Of a DNA stretch of 64,000 nt, positions 40,362 through 48,820 are shown in pieces. The DNA comes from Sva-07 sp964592115 (GTDB lineage Bacteria > Actinomycetota > Acidimicrobiia > Acidimicrobiales > Ilumatobacteraceae): assembly GCA_964592115.1 (NCBI GenBank), contig CAZQCP010000001.1, positions 1 through 64,000 on the forward strand, read 5' to 3'. Both the position numbers and the translations under genes were made by a program. Position 1 is the first letter of the stretch; every line of letters begins with the position of its first letter. The notes under the pieces are model-generated. The model did not search any database and had not been told where the DNA came from. It worked only from the letters and a program-made list of their open reading frames with translations.

Positions 40362-40805
40362 TCAGGCGTGATCGCTCGCTTGGAGGTCCGGGTAGGCGGG
40401 GCCGCGGCCGGCGATCAACTCGACGGTGGCGGGGTCGGAACCGACCGAGGCGGCCATGGCGGCGCCGATCTCCTCGTGGTCGTGGTAGGCGCGGAACGAG
40501 TCGGTGAGTCGCGGGCCCACGAGCGTTGCTGCGACGCGGCCGAACGTGCCGAGACCGCACGTGTTCTTGCCGACATCGTGGAGCAGCGCACCGGCGATCT
40601 CCTCGCGGGTCGCATCGGGCCGCCGGGCAGCGAAGCGGCGGGCGACGGCGGCGCTGTGACGCTGGTCCTGGTTGGACTGGGCGAGCCACATGTCGGCTTC
40701 GGCTGGGAGCAGGTGCGATGTCGCCCACGCGATGTCGTCGGCGGCGGCGGGGCGCGGCGACAGCGACGTGAAGAAGCGCGGTGCCAGGTGCCAGATCTGC
40801 TTCAT
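40362..40805 (-). CDS. HD-domain phosphohydrolase-like protein
   Basis: 147 aa. A single HD domain: RHSAAVARRF (first His region), ALLHDVGKNTCGLG (the HD pair), and a later AYHDHEEIGA His-Asp-His cluster. HD proteins hydrolyse nucleotides or phosphodiesters; the target is unknown. It lies 7 bp behind xerD and is probably co-transcribed with it. The start ATG 40805 opens MKQIWHLAPRFFTSLSP, a start seen in actinobacterial HD proteins of this size (from memory). Confidence 0.85.
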   Translation of the reverse strand: MKQIWHLAPRFFTSLSPRPAAADDIAWATSHLLPAEADMWLAQSNQDQRHSAAVARRFAARRPDATREEIAGALLHDVGKNTCGLGTFGRVAATLVGPRLTDSFRAYHDHEEIGAAMAASVGSDPATVELIAGRGPAYPDLQASDHA

Positions 40806-40812
40806 CGCTCGC

Positions 40813-41730
40813 TCACCGTTCCAGTGTGGCCCGCGGATGCGCCGCGCGGTACACGTCCCACAGACGCTCCTGGCTGACCTTCGTGTAGATCTGCGTCGTC
40901 GAGATCGACGCGTGTCCGAGCATCTCTTGCACCACACGCAGATCAGCGCCGTGGTCGAGCAGGTGCGTCGCGCAGGAGTGCCGCAACACGTGCGGTGACA
41001 GCTCGTCGCCCAAGCCCGCCCGACGGGCGTACTTCTTCAGCACGAGCCACGCCGATTGCCGGCTCAGTCGCCCGCCCCGGCTGGAGAGGAAGACCGCCTC
41101 GGCGTCGTCGCGGCGGCGCCACTGCCGCGGCACGAGCTGGGCGCGGCCGTCGCCCGAGAACCAATCCTCGAGCGCCCGCGAGGCGCTCGATCCGAACGGC
41201 ACGATGCGCTCCTTGGAACCCTTGCCGTACAAGCGCACCAAGCGGGCATCGAGGTCGATCTCGCCGATCGACAGTCCGACCGCCTCGGAGATGCGGGCGC
41301 CGGTCGCGTAGAGCAACTCGATGAGGGCGAGGTCACGCTTGCCAACCGGATCGGAGACGGTCACCGCGTCGATCAACCGAGTCACCTCGGTCTCGGTGAG
41401 TGGTTTGGGGATGCCGGCGGGGACGCGTACACCTTCGAGATCGTGTGCCGGATCGTCGGGACGCACACCTTCCACGGCGAGGTAGCGGTGCATCATGCGG
41501 ATCGCCGCCAACTGGCGGGCGACCGTCGATGTCGCCTTGCCGCTCGCCCGTTGCTCGCCGACGAAGGCGACGAGGTCGGCGTGACCGACGTCGAGCACAC
41601 CTGTGCCCCGCTCCGCCAGCCACTCGGTGTACACGGTCAGGTCACGCCGGTAGGCGGCGAGGGTGTTCGCCGAACGGCCCTTCTCGGCGACCATCCACGA
41701 CAAGAACTCCTCGACCTCGAGCGGCAACAC
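40813..41730 (-). CDS. xerD: Site-specific tyrosine recombinase XerD
   Basis: 305 aa. The N-terminal SAM-like core-binding domain (EEFLSWMVAEKGRSANTLAAY) is followed by the catalytic domain with Arg in LYATGARISEAVGL, Lys in YGKGSKERIVP, HVLRHSCATHLLDHGAD, LGHASISTTQIYTKV (His/Tyr nucleophile). It resolves chromosome dimers at dif with XerC. The GTG start is chosen 14 bp after the NUDIX gene. No dif-like site was recognised in the window. A housekeeping enzyme here, not a mark of an integrated element. Confidence 0.95.
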   Translation of the reverse strand: MLPLEVEEFLSWMVAEKGRSANTLAAYRRDLTVYTEWLAERGTGVLDVGHADLVAFVGEQRASGKATSTVARQLAAIRMMHRYLAVEGVRPDDPAHDLEGVRVPAGIPKPLTETEVTRLIDAVTVSDPVGKRDLALIELLYATGARISEAVGLSIGEIDLDARLVRLYGKGSKERIVPFGSSASRALEDWFSGDGRAQLVPRQWRRRDDAEAVFLSSRGGRLSRQSAWLVLKKYARRAGLGDELSPHVLRHSCATHLLDHGADLRVVQEMLGHASISTTQIYTKVSQERLWDVYRAAHPRATLER

Positions 41731-41744
41731 GACGGCTCACCCCG

Positions 41745-42320
41745 CTACACGCCGGTGTCGGCGGCGGCCAATCGCCGTTCGGTCAACAGCACGCCGACCA
41801 CGGACTTGGCGTCGGTGATCTCGCCCCGTTCGACCATCGCCACCGCGTCGGTGAGCGGCACGTGGAGGATGCGCATGTGTTCCTCCTCGGGGCCTTGGCG
41901 GTCGGCCGGCACGGGCGTGCAGCCGGTGGCCATGTAGATCGTGGTGACCGAATCCGTCATTCCCGGCGAGGGCAAGATCTCGGTGAGCCGTTCGAGCGCC
42001 GCCGCCGCCAAGCCGACCTCCTCGGCGAGCTCGCGGCGCGCCACCTCGTCGGTGGACTCGCCGTGGATGTCGCGCATCCCTGCCGGGATCTCGACGATCT
42101 CGCGCTCGTACGGCGGCCGGTACTGCGCCACGAGCACGAGCGATGCGTTGCCCTCGGCGTCGAACACGACCGGCACGACACCGACCGCGCCTGGCGAGCG
42201 CACGATGTCGCGACGAAACGCCGAGCCGTCGGGTGCTTCGAAGTCGGCGACGGCGACGTGCCAGACGTGGCCCTGGTGGACGAGGGATTCGCCGATCCGG
42301 CGAAAGCCGCCCTCGGTCAC
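41745..42320 (-). CDS. NUDIX hydrolase (ADP-ribose pyrophosphatase-like)
   Basis: 191 aa. The NUDIX helix is GESTDEVARRELAEEVGL, preceded by VEIPAGMRDIH; this places it in the ADP-ribose pyrophosphatase group, which hydrolyses ADP-ribose to AMP and ribose-5-phosphate. The AQYRPPYEREIVEIPAG segment is typical. The GTG start overlaps the pyrG stop (GTGA, 42317-42320), and xerD follows by 14 bp: the pyrG-NUDIX-xerD order is widespread in actinobacteria. Confidence 0.93.
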   Translation of the reverse strand: MTEGGFRRIGESLVHQGHVWHVAVADFEAPDGSAFRRDIVRSPGAVGVVPVVFDAEGNASLVLVAQYRPPYEREIVEIPAGMRDIHGESTDEVARRELAEEVGLAAAALERLTEILPSPGMTDSVTTIYMATGCTPVPADRQGPEEEHMRILHVPLTDAVAMVERGEITDAKSVVGVLLTERRLAAADTGV

Positions 42321-43987
42321 GACCGCAGGGACGGCGCCGACTCGGGCACGGGGTTCGCCGCGATGGAGGCGTTGGGCGGCAGCCCATCACGCGTGGCCCG
42401 ATGGGCGAGGGCGGCGGCGATCAGTTCGCGAAACAGCGGATGCGGTCGATCCGGGCGGCTCTTGAACTCCGGATGCGCCTGCGTGCCGACCCAGAACGGA
42501 TGGCCCGGCAGCTCGATGAACTCGACGAGGCGGTTGTCCGGCGACGCCCCCGAGCACCACAGGCCGGCGCCTTCGATCTGCGCGCGATAGCGCTCGTTGA
42601 ACTCGTAGCGGTGGCGGTGACGCTCGCTCACGACCGGCTCGCCGTACGCCTCGGCGACTTGGGAACCGCTGGCGAGCACGGCGTAGTACGCGCCGAGCCG
42701 CATCGTGCCGCCCTTGTCTTCGATGCCGCGCTGTTCGAGCATCAGGTCGATCACGGGATGTGGTGTGGTGGGATCGAACTCGGTCGAGTTGGCACCGGTG
42801 AGACCGACGACGTCACGGGCGTACTCGATCGCCATCGCTTGTAGCCCGAGGCACAGTCCGAGGCACGGGATGCCCTCTTCACGGGCGTAGCGGGCGGCGG
42901 CGATCTTGCCTTCGACGCCGCGGTAGCCGAAGCCGCCGGGAATGACGATGCCGTCGAGGTCGCCGAGCTGGCCGGCCGCGAGCAGCCCCTCGACGCTCTC
43001 GGATTGGACCCACACGATCTCGACGTCGGCCCCATGATGGAACCCGGCGTGCTTGAGGCTCTCCACCACCGACAGGTAGGCATCGGGGAGCTCGATGTAC
43101 TTGCCGATCAGGCCGATCCGAACCGGCGTGGTGGCCGCTTCGATCTTGGCGACGAGCTCCTCCCACGACGACAGATCGGGTTCGCCGTCGAGCCGCAGCA
43201 CGCGGCACACGTAGTCGTCGAGGCCCTCGTCGTGCAGGATCAGTGGCAGCTCGTAGATGTTCTTGGCGTCGGCGGCGTTGACGACGGCGCGCTCTTCGAC
43301 GTCGCAGAGGCTGGAGATCTTGCGCTTCAGGTCGTCGGACAACGGTTCTTCGCTGCGACACACGATCACGTCGGGCTGAATGCCGCGGCTGCGCAGCTCG
43401 GTCACCGAGTGCTGCGTGGGCTTGGTCTTCTGCTCGCCCGACGGCCCGATGAACGGCACCAGCGTGACGTGGATGTAGCACACGTTGTCGCGCCCGACCA
43501 TGTTGCGGAACTGGCGGATCGACTCGAGGAACGGCAGGATCTCGATGTCTCCGACCGTGCCGCCGACCTCGGTGATGACCACGTCGACGTCCTCGCGGGC
43601 CACGCGCTGCACGCGACGCTTGATCTCGTCGGTGATGTGGGGGATGACCTGCACGGTCTTGCCGAGGTAGTCGCCGCGCCGCTCGGCGGCGAGGACAGCC
43701 TGGTAGATCGACCCGGTCGTGGCGTTGGAGTTGCGCGACAGGTTCTCGTCGATGAAGCGCTCGTAGTGGCCGAGGTCGAGGTCGGTCTCGCCGCCGTCGT
43801 CGGTGACGAACACCTCACCGTGCTCGAACGGGTTCATCGTGCCCGGATCGATGTTGATGTACGGGTCGAGCTTTTGCAGCGTGACTCGCAGCCCACGCAT
43901 CTTGAGCAGGCGCCCGAGCGATGACGCCGTGAGACCCTTGCCGAGCGAGCTCGCAACCCCTCCGGTCACGAAAATGTGCTTCGGCAT
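42317..43987 (-). CDS. pyrG: CTP synthase
   Basis: 556 aa. The N-terminal synthetase domain has KHIFVTGGVASSLGKG, KLDPYINIDPGTMNPFEHG and EVGGTVGDIEILPFLE. The C-terminal class I glutaminase has GGFGYRG, the nucleophile Cys in LGLCLGLQAM, and His/Glu in THPEFKS-type context (QAHPEFKSRP). It aminates UTP to CTP with glutamine. ATG 43987 is favoured over the open frame reaching 44044 because of a perfect GGAGGAGG site. Confidence 0.97.
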   Translation of the reverse strand: MPKHIFVTGGVASSLGKGLTASSLGRLLKMRGLRVTLQKLDPYINIDPGTMNPFEHGEVFVTDDGGETDLDLGHYERFIDENLSRNSNATTGSIYQAVLAAERRGDYLGKTVQVIPHITDEIKRRVQRVAREDVDVVITEVGGTVGDIEILPFLESIRQFRNMVGRDNVCYIHVTLVPFIGPSGEQKTKPTQHSVTELRSRGIQPDVIVCRSEEPLSDDLKRKISSLCDVEERAVVNAADAKNIYELPLILHDEGLDDYVCRVLRLDGEPDLSSWEELVAKIEAATTPVRIGLIGKYIELPDAYLSVVESLKHAGFHHGADVEIVWVQSESVEGLLAAGQLGDLDGIVIPGGFGYRGVEGKIAAARYAREEGIPCLGLCLGLQAMAIEYARDVVGLTGANSTEFDPTTPHPVIDLMLEQRGIEDKGGTMRLGAYYAVLASGSQVAEAYGEPVVSERHRHRYEFNERYRAQIEGAGLWCSGASPDNRLVEFIELPGHPFWVGTQAHPEFKSRPDRPHPLFRELIAAALAHRATRDGLPPNASIAANPVPESAPSLRS

Positions 43988-43992
43988 CGGGG

Positions 43993-44000
43993 CCTCCTCC
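43993..44000 (-). promoter_or_regulatory. Ribosome binding site of pyrG
   Basis: GGAGGAGG on the minus strand ends 5 bases before ATG 43987. It decides the pyrG start against the Met at 44044. Confidence 0.7.
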
Positions 44001-44100
44001 GTCTCCGACTCGTGGTCGATGTGGGGCGCCGGGCTCGGCACCATGACGGGACATCACCATACCCCGGCGCGAGCGCGCCGAGCGCGATGGGCGCCGACAC

Positions 44101-44155
44101 CTCGAAAAGTGTCCGATTCATCTCGCGCAGCGGTACGGGACGGACAGATTTACGG
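44101..44155. repeat. Palindromic element, TGTCCG-arm family, copy 1
   Basis: Imperfect arms AAAAGTGTCCG (44105-44115) and CGGACAGATTT (44141-44151) surround a centre with TCTCGC and AGCGG. It aligns over its whole 55 bp with the reverse complement of 62986-63040 at roughly three of four positions, without gaps. It lies just past the recN stop and may terminate that transcript. The rest of the 182-bp recN-pyrG gap (43988-44169) shows only GC-rich sequence. Confidence 0.75.
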
Positions 44156-44169
44156 TTCGGCGGGCGGGG

Positions 44170-45771
44170 TTACCGTGCGAGGAGCTCGCGGGCGTGTTCG
44201 AGCGCCGACGTCGACGACGAGCCCGACAGCATCCGCGCAACCTCACCGACACGGGCCTCGGCGTCGAGTTGGGAGGCGGTGGCGAACGTCTGGCCGCCGC
44301 GGACGACCTTGTCGACGGTGAAGTGTCGACCGGCCGCGGCGGCCACCTGCGCGAGGTGGGTGACGACGAGGATCTGATGCGACCTGCCGAGGGTGTCCAG
44401 CGCCTCGGCGATCGCCTGTGCGGCGACGCCTCCGATCCCGGCGTCGACCTCGTCGAACACGAGCGTCCGCTCTCCCGCGCCGTCACCGCCGCGTGTGGTG
44501 CCGGCGAGCACGAGCCGCAACGCCAGCATCGTCCGCGCCAGCTCGCCGCCCGACGCGACGCGGGTGAGTGGCAACAGCGGCGTCCCCGGGTTGGCCGCGA
44601 GCAGGAACTGCACACGGTCGCCCGGGTGATCGTCGTCGTGGGTGCCGACCTCGACCCCGATCGATGCGCTCGGCATCGCCAGTGCTCGCAGTTCGTTCTC
44701 GACCGCCTCCGCCAGCAGCGGCGCGGCAGCCCGTCGGGAACGCCCGACCGCTTCCGCCGCACGACGCTCGTCGGCGAGCGCGCGTCGATGACGTTCGTCG
44801 AGCTCGGCTGCACGCGCTTCGAACGACTCCAGCTCGGCGAGGCGGTCGACCACCTCCCGCTGGAAGGCCAACACGGCTTCCAGGTCGTCGCCGTACTTGC
44901 GGCACAGCTCGCGCAACGCTTGGCGTCGGGCACGCACTGTTGCCAGACGTTCGGGATCCTCGCCGATCGACTCGCCGACGGCTCGCAGGTCGCTGGCGAG
45001 GTCGTCGAGATCGGCGAGCACCTCGTGCAACCTGGATGCAACCTCGGCGAACGGTCGTCGCCCCTCGATCGCTCCGAGTGCGTCCGCCAGCCGGTCGCGG
45101 CCGCCGTCGTCGTCGGTGAGCGACGCGAGTGCGACGGCGGCCGCCTCGCGGTGGGCCACGGCGTCGGCCAGCAACGCTTCTTCGGCGTCGAGCAGCGCTT
45201 CTTCGTGGGCATCGTCGAGGGCAGCCGAGTCGAGCTCGTCCACCTGGAACCGCAGCAGATCGATCTCGCGGGCACGCGCTCGCTCGTCTCCGCCGAGCGT
45301 TGCCAGTGACGCGTCGATCTCGGTGAGCGCAGCCCGGGCGGCACGCAACGGTTCGAGGTCGACCGCACCGAACTGGTCGAGCGCGGCGCGCTGGGTGGCG
45401 GTCGACAGGAGTGATTGATGGGCGTGTTGACCATGGAGGTCGACGAGCCCGTCTGCTGCCTCGGCGAGCAACGCCGCCGTTGCCGGACGCCCGTTGACGT
45501 AGGCCCGCGAGCGTCCGTCAGCCGGGATCACCCGGCTGAGCACCCATTCGTCACCGGCAGCATCGACGATTCGTCCGTCGATCCGCGCCTCGCTCGCACC
45601 GTGGCGGACCATCGCTGCGTCGGCGCGCCCGCCGACGAGCAGTTCGATCGCCTCGACGATCATCGTCTTACCGGCACCGGTCTCGCCTGTCACGACGTTG
45701 AGCCCCGGCCCGAACACGAGGTCGGCGCGTTCGATCACGCCGAGGTTCTCGATGTGCAACTCGCTCAGCAC
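44170..45771 (-). CDS. recN: DNA repair protein RecN
   Basis: A 533-aa SMC-like ATPase. Walker A VTGETGAGKTMIVEAI is near residue 29, followed by LVDLHGQHAHQSLL, a long Ala/Glu/Arg-rich coiled coil, the ABC signature ASGGELARTMLALRL and Walker B LVFDEVDAGIGG. It acts in double-strand break repair. It is the last of tlyA-nadK-recN, a conserved trio. The GTG start opens directly at LSELHIENLGVIE, the normal N-terminus. Confidence 0.96.
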   Translation of the reverse strand: MLSELHIENLGVIERADLVFGPGLNVVTGETGAGKTMIVEAIELLVGGRADAAMVRHGASEARIDGRIVDAAGDEWVLSRVIPADGRSRAYVNGRPATAALLAEAADGLVDLHGQHAHQSLLSTATQRAALDQFGAVDLEPLRAARAALTEIDASLATLGGDERARAREIDLLRFQVDELDSAALDDAHEEALLDAEEALLADAVAHREAAAVALASLTDDDGGRDRLADALGAIEGRRPFAEVASRLHEVLADLDDLASDLRAVGESIGEDPERLATVRARRQALRELCRKYGDDLEAVLAFQREVVDRLAELESFEARAAELDERHRRALADERRAAEAVGRSRRAAAPLLAEAVENELRALAMPSASIGVEVGTHDDDHPGDRVQFLLAANPGTPLLPLTRVASGGELARTMLALRLVLAGTTRGGDGAGERTLVFDEVDAGIGGVAAQAIAEALDTLGRSHQILVVTHLAQVAAAAGRHFTVDKVVRGGQTFATASQLDAEARVGEVARMLSGSSSTSALEHARELLAR

Positions 45772-45801
45772 GGTCGTCTCACAGCGGTCTCGGTGGCTCG
45801 A

Positions 45802-46650
45802 TCAGCGGTCGGCAAGACCGAACTTCGCCTTCAGGATCTGGTGATAACGCTCGTTGCCGAAGCGGACGAACCTCGCCGTATCGGGAGACGGGGAGCAGCG
45901 AACGATGTCACCGTCGTCGAGTGACGCCGCAGGTTGGCCGTCGAGGGTCAGCTCGGCGCGACGGTGCCCCGTGACCTCGATCTCGACGACCTCGTTCGGG
46001 TCGAGCACCAGCGTTCGATCGAACAGCATGTGCGGAGACACGGGTGTCAGCAAGATCGCCCGATGGCGCGGCGACACGATCGGGCCTCGGGCCGACAGCG
46101 AGTACGCCGTGGAACCGGTCGGGGTCGCCACGATCAGGCCGTCTGCCGCGTAGTAGGTGAACGGCTCACCGTCGATCCGCGCCAGCAACCGCACGGTGTG
46201 CCCGGGCACCGCCTTTTCCACCACCGCTTCGTTGAGCGCTCGGCCGGCGTCGGCACCGTTGACCTGGACGGCGAGCATCATGCGTTCGTCGAGGTGCCAG
46301 CCGCCGGCCGAACGACCCGCCTGCAGTCGCTCGAGCGCGTCGTGTAGGCGATCGGGTTCGATCTCGGTGAGGTACCCGAGCGCGCCGAGGTTGACGCCGA
46401 GCACGGGCACCGGCGCTCCGTCGAGGAGGCGCACGCTGCGCAACATCGTGCCGTCGCCTCCGAGGCTCAGCACGACGTCCGCGTCGCCGACAGCGCGTTC
46501 GGAGGCGAACGCTCCCAGTTCGAGCGCCGCCGCATCGGGGCCATGGATCCAGAACTCGACCCCGTGGTCCGCACACCACGCGGCAGCCGCGCCGGCGTGA
46601 TCGCGCGCCGATGCTCGCTCGTGATGGGCAACGAGGGCGACGCGCTTCAT
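45802..46650 (-). CDS. nadK: NAD kinase
   Basis: 282 aa. SLGGDGTMLRSVRLL (the GGDG motif) is near residue 64, then NLGALGYLTEIEPD and the conserved DGLIVATPTGSTAYSLSARGP. It phosphorylates NAD to NADP. It lies 10 bp behind tlyA and 30 bp before recN, the usual actinobacterial order. ATG 46650 opens MKRVALVAHHER, a normal start. Confidence 0.96.
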   Translation of the reverse strand: MKRVALVAHHERASARDHAGAAAAWCADHGVEFWIHGPDAAALELGAFASERAVGDADVVLSLGGDGTMLRSVRLLDGAPVPVLGVNLGALGYLTEIEPDRLHDALERLQAGRSAGGWHLDERMMLAVQVNGADAGRALNEAVVEKAVPGHTVRLLARIDGEPFTYYAADGLIVATPTGSTAYSLSARGPIVSPRHRAILLTPVSPHMLFDRTLVLDPNEVVEIEVTGHRRAELTLDGQPAASLDDGDIVRCSPSPDTARFVRFGNERYHQILKAKFGLADR

Positions 46651-46660
46651 CGTCGGTTGC

Positions 46661-47419
46661 TCATCGCCCGGTGGAGGTGGCGGTGGTGGTGGCGAGAACC
46701 AGGAACTCACGGTTGCCGTCGGCGCCGGTGATCGGCGAGTCGACCCATCCGCCGACGGTGCAGCCGGCGTCGAGGAGCGCCTGATCGATCTCGTCACGCA
46801 CGCGTTCGTGGATCGTCGGGTCGGTGATCACCCCACGGCCGCGATCGACTTCGCGACGCCCCGCCTCGAACTGTGGTTTCACGAGCAGCACCATCGGCGC
46901 TCCAGGTTGGCACAGCTCGGTCAGCGTGGGGATGACGAGCCGGAGCGAGATGAACGAGAGGTCGCCGACGGCGATGTCCACACGCCCGCCGATCGTGTCG
47001 ACGGTCGCATGGCGCAGGTTCGTCCGTTCGAGGCTCGTCACCCGCGGATCTCGCTGCAGCCGTTCGTGCAACTGGCCGTGGCCGACATCGAGGGCGACCA
47101 CGTGCGCGGCGCCGCGCTGCAACAGGCAGTCCGTGAACCCACCGGTCGACGCGCCGGCGTCGAGCGCCCGGGCGCCGGTGACGTCCACGCCGAACTCGCT
47201 CAGCGCATGGTCGAGCTTCTCACCACCACGCCCGACGAAACGTGGGGGCGGCCCTTCGACGTGGACAGTGTCGGCAGGTGCGACCTGGCGCGCCGGCTTG
47301 TCGGCGACGGATCCGTTCACCAGGACACGGTGGCGAGAGATCAACTCCTGTGCCTCGGTACGGCTCGTGGACAGTCCGCGCCGCACCATCTCGGCGTCGA
47401 GACGCCGACGGGTCGCCAC
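46661..47419 (-). CDS. tlyA: TlyA-family rRNA (cytidine-2'-O)-methyltransferase/hemolysin-like protein
   Basis: 252 aa. The N-terminal S4 domain (RLDAEMVRRGLSTSRTEAQE) is followed by an FtsJ-like methyltransferase with ALDAGASTGGFTDCLLQRGA, VALDVGHGQL, VGDLSFISLR and LLVKPQFEAGR. In mycobacteria TlyA methylates 16S and 23S rRNA and affects capreomycin sensitivity. The GTG start is directly before the S4 domain and 9 bp after the phasin-like gene. The C-terminus ends in a Thr/Ala-rich stretch. Confidence 0.95.
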   Translation of the reverse strand: MATRRRLDAEMVRRGLSTSRTEAQELISRHRVLVNGSVADKPARQVAPADTVHVEGPPPRFVGRGGEKLDHALSEFGVDVTGARALDAGASTGGFTDCLLQRGAAHVVALDVGHGQLHERLQRDPRVTSLERTNLRHATVDTIGGRVDIAVGDLSFISLRLVIPTLTELCQPGAPMVLLVKPQFEAGRREVDRGRGVITDPTIHERVRDEIDQALLDAGCTVGGWVDSPITGADGNREFLVLATTTATSTGR

Positions 47420-47428
47420 GGGTGCCGG

Positions 47429-47926
47429 TCAGCCGGCGCTCTTCTTGGCCGCCGACTTCTTTGCTGTCGACTTCTTGGCCGGGGCCTTCTTCGCGGCAGC
47501 CTTCTTGGCCGGTGCCTTCTTCTTGGCCGCCGACTTCTTGGCTGCCGACTTCTTTGCTGTCGACTTCTTGGCCGGGGCCTTCTTGGCGGCCGGAGCCGCC
47601 GCGGGGGCTGCCTTGGCCAGCGGGTTCGCAACGCCGGCGCGTGCTGCGAACTGCTCGGCGAACTCCTCGAAGCGGTCTTCCATCTCGTCGAAGCGCTCCG
47701 ACAGCCACTCGAGCTGCTTGGCGACCTCGCGCTGCACCGTCTCGCTCACCTTCGCCGATGTCTCTCGGGTCCGTTCGAGCAGCGCCTGCACGGACGCCTC
47801 GGCTTCTTGTTTGCGGAGCTCACCCGAGTTCACGAGCGACGTCACGATCGACTCCGCTTGCTGCTTGGACAGGTTCGTGAACTCGACACCGGCGTCGAGC
47901 AGCCGTTGGATCATGGTCGTTGCCAT
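47429..47926 (-). CDS. Phasin-like coiled-coil protein with histone-H1-like Lys/Ala tail
   Basis: 165 aa. The N-terminal about 100 residues are helical and amphipathic (MIQRLLDAGVEFTNLSKQQA, then ERTRETSAKVSETVQREVAK and WLSERFDEMEDRFEEFAEQF), like phasins or small coiled-coil proteins. The last about 65 residues are AAPAAKKAPAKKSTAKKSAA-type repeats, as in histone H1 or mycobacterial HupB tails, which bind nucleic acid. A block of DNA coding for KKAPAKKSTAKKSA is present twice. Possible roles: granule-associated or nucleoid-binding protein; unresolved. It lies between the NagD-like gene and tlyA. Confidence 0.75.
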   Translation of the reverse strand: MATTMIQRLLDAGVEFTNLSKQQAESIVTSLVNSGELRKQEAEASVQALLERTRETSAKVSETVQREVAKQLEWLSERFDEMEDRFEEFAEQFAARAGVANPLAKAAPAAAPAAKKAPAKKSTAKKSAAKKSAAKKKAPAKKAAAKKAPAKKSTAKKSAAKKSAG

Positions 47927-47948
47927 GGGGTGAGGCTACTGCGGTCCG

Positions 47949-48773
47949 TCACCGTGCCGTGACGAGATCAGCGACCGCCGCGAGGTCGGCCACGTCGTGG
48001 TCGATCCGGACTGCGCTCGCCGTGGGGACCGCGTCGACGTCACCGTCCACTCGACGCGCGGTGACGCCCGTGCGCACGAGCGCGAAACGGCAGCCGATGC
48101 GGGCGGCGAAGGCGCCGTCGGTGTCGAGCCGATCACCGACCATCAGGGTCGCTGCGGCGTCGAATGGCTCCCCGTCGGCGGCGAACGTGGCAGCGACGAG
48201 GTCCGCCATCGGCCCGTGTGGTTTGCCCGCCACGACGGCGTCCGTGCCCGACGCGGTGGCGATGGCTGCCACGATCGCTCCGCCACCGGGCAACAGACCC
48301 GCTGGGGTCGGATACGTCGAGTCGTCATTGGTGGCGATCAACCGCGCCCCGTCGCGCACCGCGCCCGCGGCGACCGCCAGCCTGGCGTAGTCGAAGTCCC
48401 GGTGCAGGCCGACCATGACGGCATCGACCGGACCGTCGAGTGGGTTCCCGTCGTTGACGACGGCGATCGCGCCGCGCCGCTGCACGGCCTCGGCCACACC
48501 TGCCCCGCCGGCGATGAGCACCGTCGATCCTGGCTCCACGAGGAGCGCCGCAGCCATCGGCGAGCTGAGCACGTCGCCCGTCGCGGCGATGCCGATCTCC
48601 GCCAACGCCGCTTCGTGATCGGCCACCGTCGGAGCCGAGTTGTTGGTCACGAACAGCACCCGGCATCCCGTGGAGCGCAGCCGAGCGATCGCTTCGACCG
48701 ACCCAGGAATCGGGCGGTGGGCGAGCCAGACCACGCCATCGAGGTCGCAGAGCACGGTCGTGATGCGTGTCAC
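47949..48773 (-). CDS. HAD-IIA family sugar/nucleotide phosphatase (NagD-like)
   Basis: 274 aa. Motif I VLCDLDGVVWLAHRPIPGS, motif II FVTNNSAPTVADHEAALAEI (the Asn-Asn-Ser signature of HAD-IIA), Lys in VAGKPHGPMADL and motif III MVGDRLDTDGAFAARIG. It dephosphorylates a small metabolite such as a sugar phosphate or phosphoglycolate; the substrate is not predictable. The likely start is GTG 48773. It diverges from the DUF1015 gene across 47 bp. Confidence 0.92.
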   Translation of the reverse strand: MTRITTVLCDLDGVVWLAHRPIPGSVEAIARLRSTGCRVLFVTNNSAPTVADHEAALAEIGIAATGDVLSSPMAAALLVEPGSTVLIAGGAGVAEAVQRRGAIAVVNDGNPLDGPVDAVMVGLHRDFDYARLAVAAGAVRDGARLIATNDDSTYPTPAGLLPGGGAIVAAIATASGTDAVVAGKPHGPMADLVAATFAADGEPFDAAATLMVGDRLDTDGAFAARIGCRFALVRTGVTARRVDGDVDAVPTASAVRIDHDVADLAAVADLVTAR

Positions 48774-48820
48774 GCTGTGATCGTTGCACCCGCGCTGCTC
48801 ACCCGTGACATCCTGTCCGC

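Noticed and set aside
40813..41730. Tyrosine recombinase as sign of an integrated element
   Set aside because: Full XerD sequence in its conserved place beside NUDIX and pyrG; no attachment repeats or phage genes around it.
40321..44169. tRNA or other structured RNA genes in intergenic spaces
   Set aside because: By eye I found no cloverleaf or conserved TTCGA-loop context in the short gaps; a covariance search would be needed to exclude small RNAs.
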